Below, piece by piece: positions 5,456-5,714 of a DNA stretch of 5,714 nucleotides; position 1 is the stretch's first letter, and every line of letters starts with the position of its first letter. Where the stretch lies: NCBI GenBank assembly GCA_027296525.1, contig JAPUJA010000215.1, positions 1-5,714 of the forward strand, read 5' to 3'. The translations under genes were made by a program, and so were the position numbers. This stretch comes from Pseudomonadota bacterium (GTDB lineage: Bacteria > Pseudomonadota > Alphaproteobacteria > UBA828 > JAPUJA01). Under the pieces are notes generated by a model that did no database searches, had not been told where the DNA came from, and was given only the letters and a program-made list of their open reading frames with translations.

Positions 5456-5714
5456 GTGGCTCGAAAGCCCCATCCCGATGCCTGCGTTGGAATTCTCGCG
5501 AACCCGGCCTCGGGGCGCGATATCCGGCGTCTCGTCGCCAGCGCCTCGGTGTTCCCGACCGCGGAGAAGGCCAACATGGTCGAGCGCATCCTGACCGGCC
5601 TCGCCTCGGCCGGCGTCGGGACGGCGTTGGTGATGCCCGACCGGGGCGGCATCGCCTCGAGACTGCGCCAGGCGATCGAGCGGGAGCAGGCCATGGCGCG
5701 CAACCGCTGGCCGC
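5456..5714 (+). CDS. ATP-NAD kinase/AcoX-family protein, N-terminal part only
   Basis: The 86 complete codons from the GTG at 5456 run off the right edge. They contain VGILANPASGRDIRRLVA (residues 11-28), then SVFPTAEKANMVERIL (31-46) and a second strand ALVMPD (57-62). The G-x3-NPxSG turn is the nucleotide-binding start of the NAD kinase/diacylglycerol kinase superfamily. The NPASGRDIRRL...FPTAEKANMV pattern is characteristic, as I recall the family, of AcoX-like proteins annotated as ATP-NAD kinase family, some of which sit in acetoin-catabolism operons. The catalytic GGDGT-type loop is beyond the window, so activity cannot be judged. No acetoin dehydrogenase gene is visible, so I give no acoX symbol. 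The start is fixed by an in-frame upstream stop and a good ribosome binding site, with its own promoter candidate. It is divergent from the Nudix gene. Confidence 0.8.
   Translation, partial: MARKPHPDACVGILANPASGRDIRRLVASASVFPTAEKANMVERILTGLASAGVGTALVMPDRGGIASRLRQAIEREQAMARNRWP

Noticed and set aside
5347..5703. Minus-strand open frame of 118 codons opposite the NAD-kinase-like gene
   Set aside because: It is antisense to a recognisable conserved N-terminus that has a good ribosome binding site and promoter; no motif is visible in it.

Overview
This is a GC-rich window (about two thirds G+C by eye). Its codon use is strongly biased: reading the codon-aligned antisense frame shows no TTA, CTA or TCA codon over roughly 1,300 sense codons of the two central genes. 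Together with a tripartite-type efflux pump, whose adaptor carries a cleavable signal peptide and a TolC-docking motif, this points to a Gram-negative bacterium. A member of the Pseudomonadota, most likely an alphaproteobacterium, is the best guess. That assignment is inference; the window has no rRNA or other marker gene.

Layout, left to right. (1) Positions 1-267, minus strand: the N-terminal 89 codons of a gene that runs off the left edge, probably a GT-B type (UGT/MGT-like) glycosyltransferase. (2) Positions 268-432: a short intergenic stretch with two consecutive 7-bp inverted repeats just after the pump operon, an AT-rich -10-like element, a small palindrome and a good ribosome binding site for the glycosyltransferase. 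(3) Positions 433-3624, minus: a complete RND (HAE-1 type) efflux permease. (4) Positions 3631-4746, minus: its periplasmic adaptor (membrane fusion protein), placed upstream with only 6 nt between the genes. (5) Positions 4747-4898: a leader region with a 7-bp-stem hairpin and a (GC)6 run. (6) Positions 4899-5306, minus: a small Nudix hydrolase. (7) Positions 5307-5455: a divergent control region with a credible sigma70-type promoter, an inverted repeat over its -35 box and clustered GGAA/TTCC half-sites. (8) Positions 5456-5714, plus: the start of an ATP-NAD kinase/AcoX-family protein that runs off the right edge.

The adaptor and permease form one translationally coupled unit. They should export small molecules through an outer-membrane channel encoded elsewhere, because no TolC-like gene is present. 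The permease keeps one of the two TM4 aspartates of AcrB but has Ala and Asn where AcrB has its second Asp and its Lys, so its proton relay differs from the AcrB/MexB pattern. Nothing links the pump to the flanking glycosyltransferase, Nudix and NAD-kinase-like genes except position. I see no mobile element, CRISPR array, tRNA or rRNA and no clear new multi-gene system. The observations worth following are the relay substitutions, the in-frame single-stop junction between adaptor and permease, and the symmetric elements in the three short intergenic regions.
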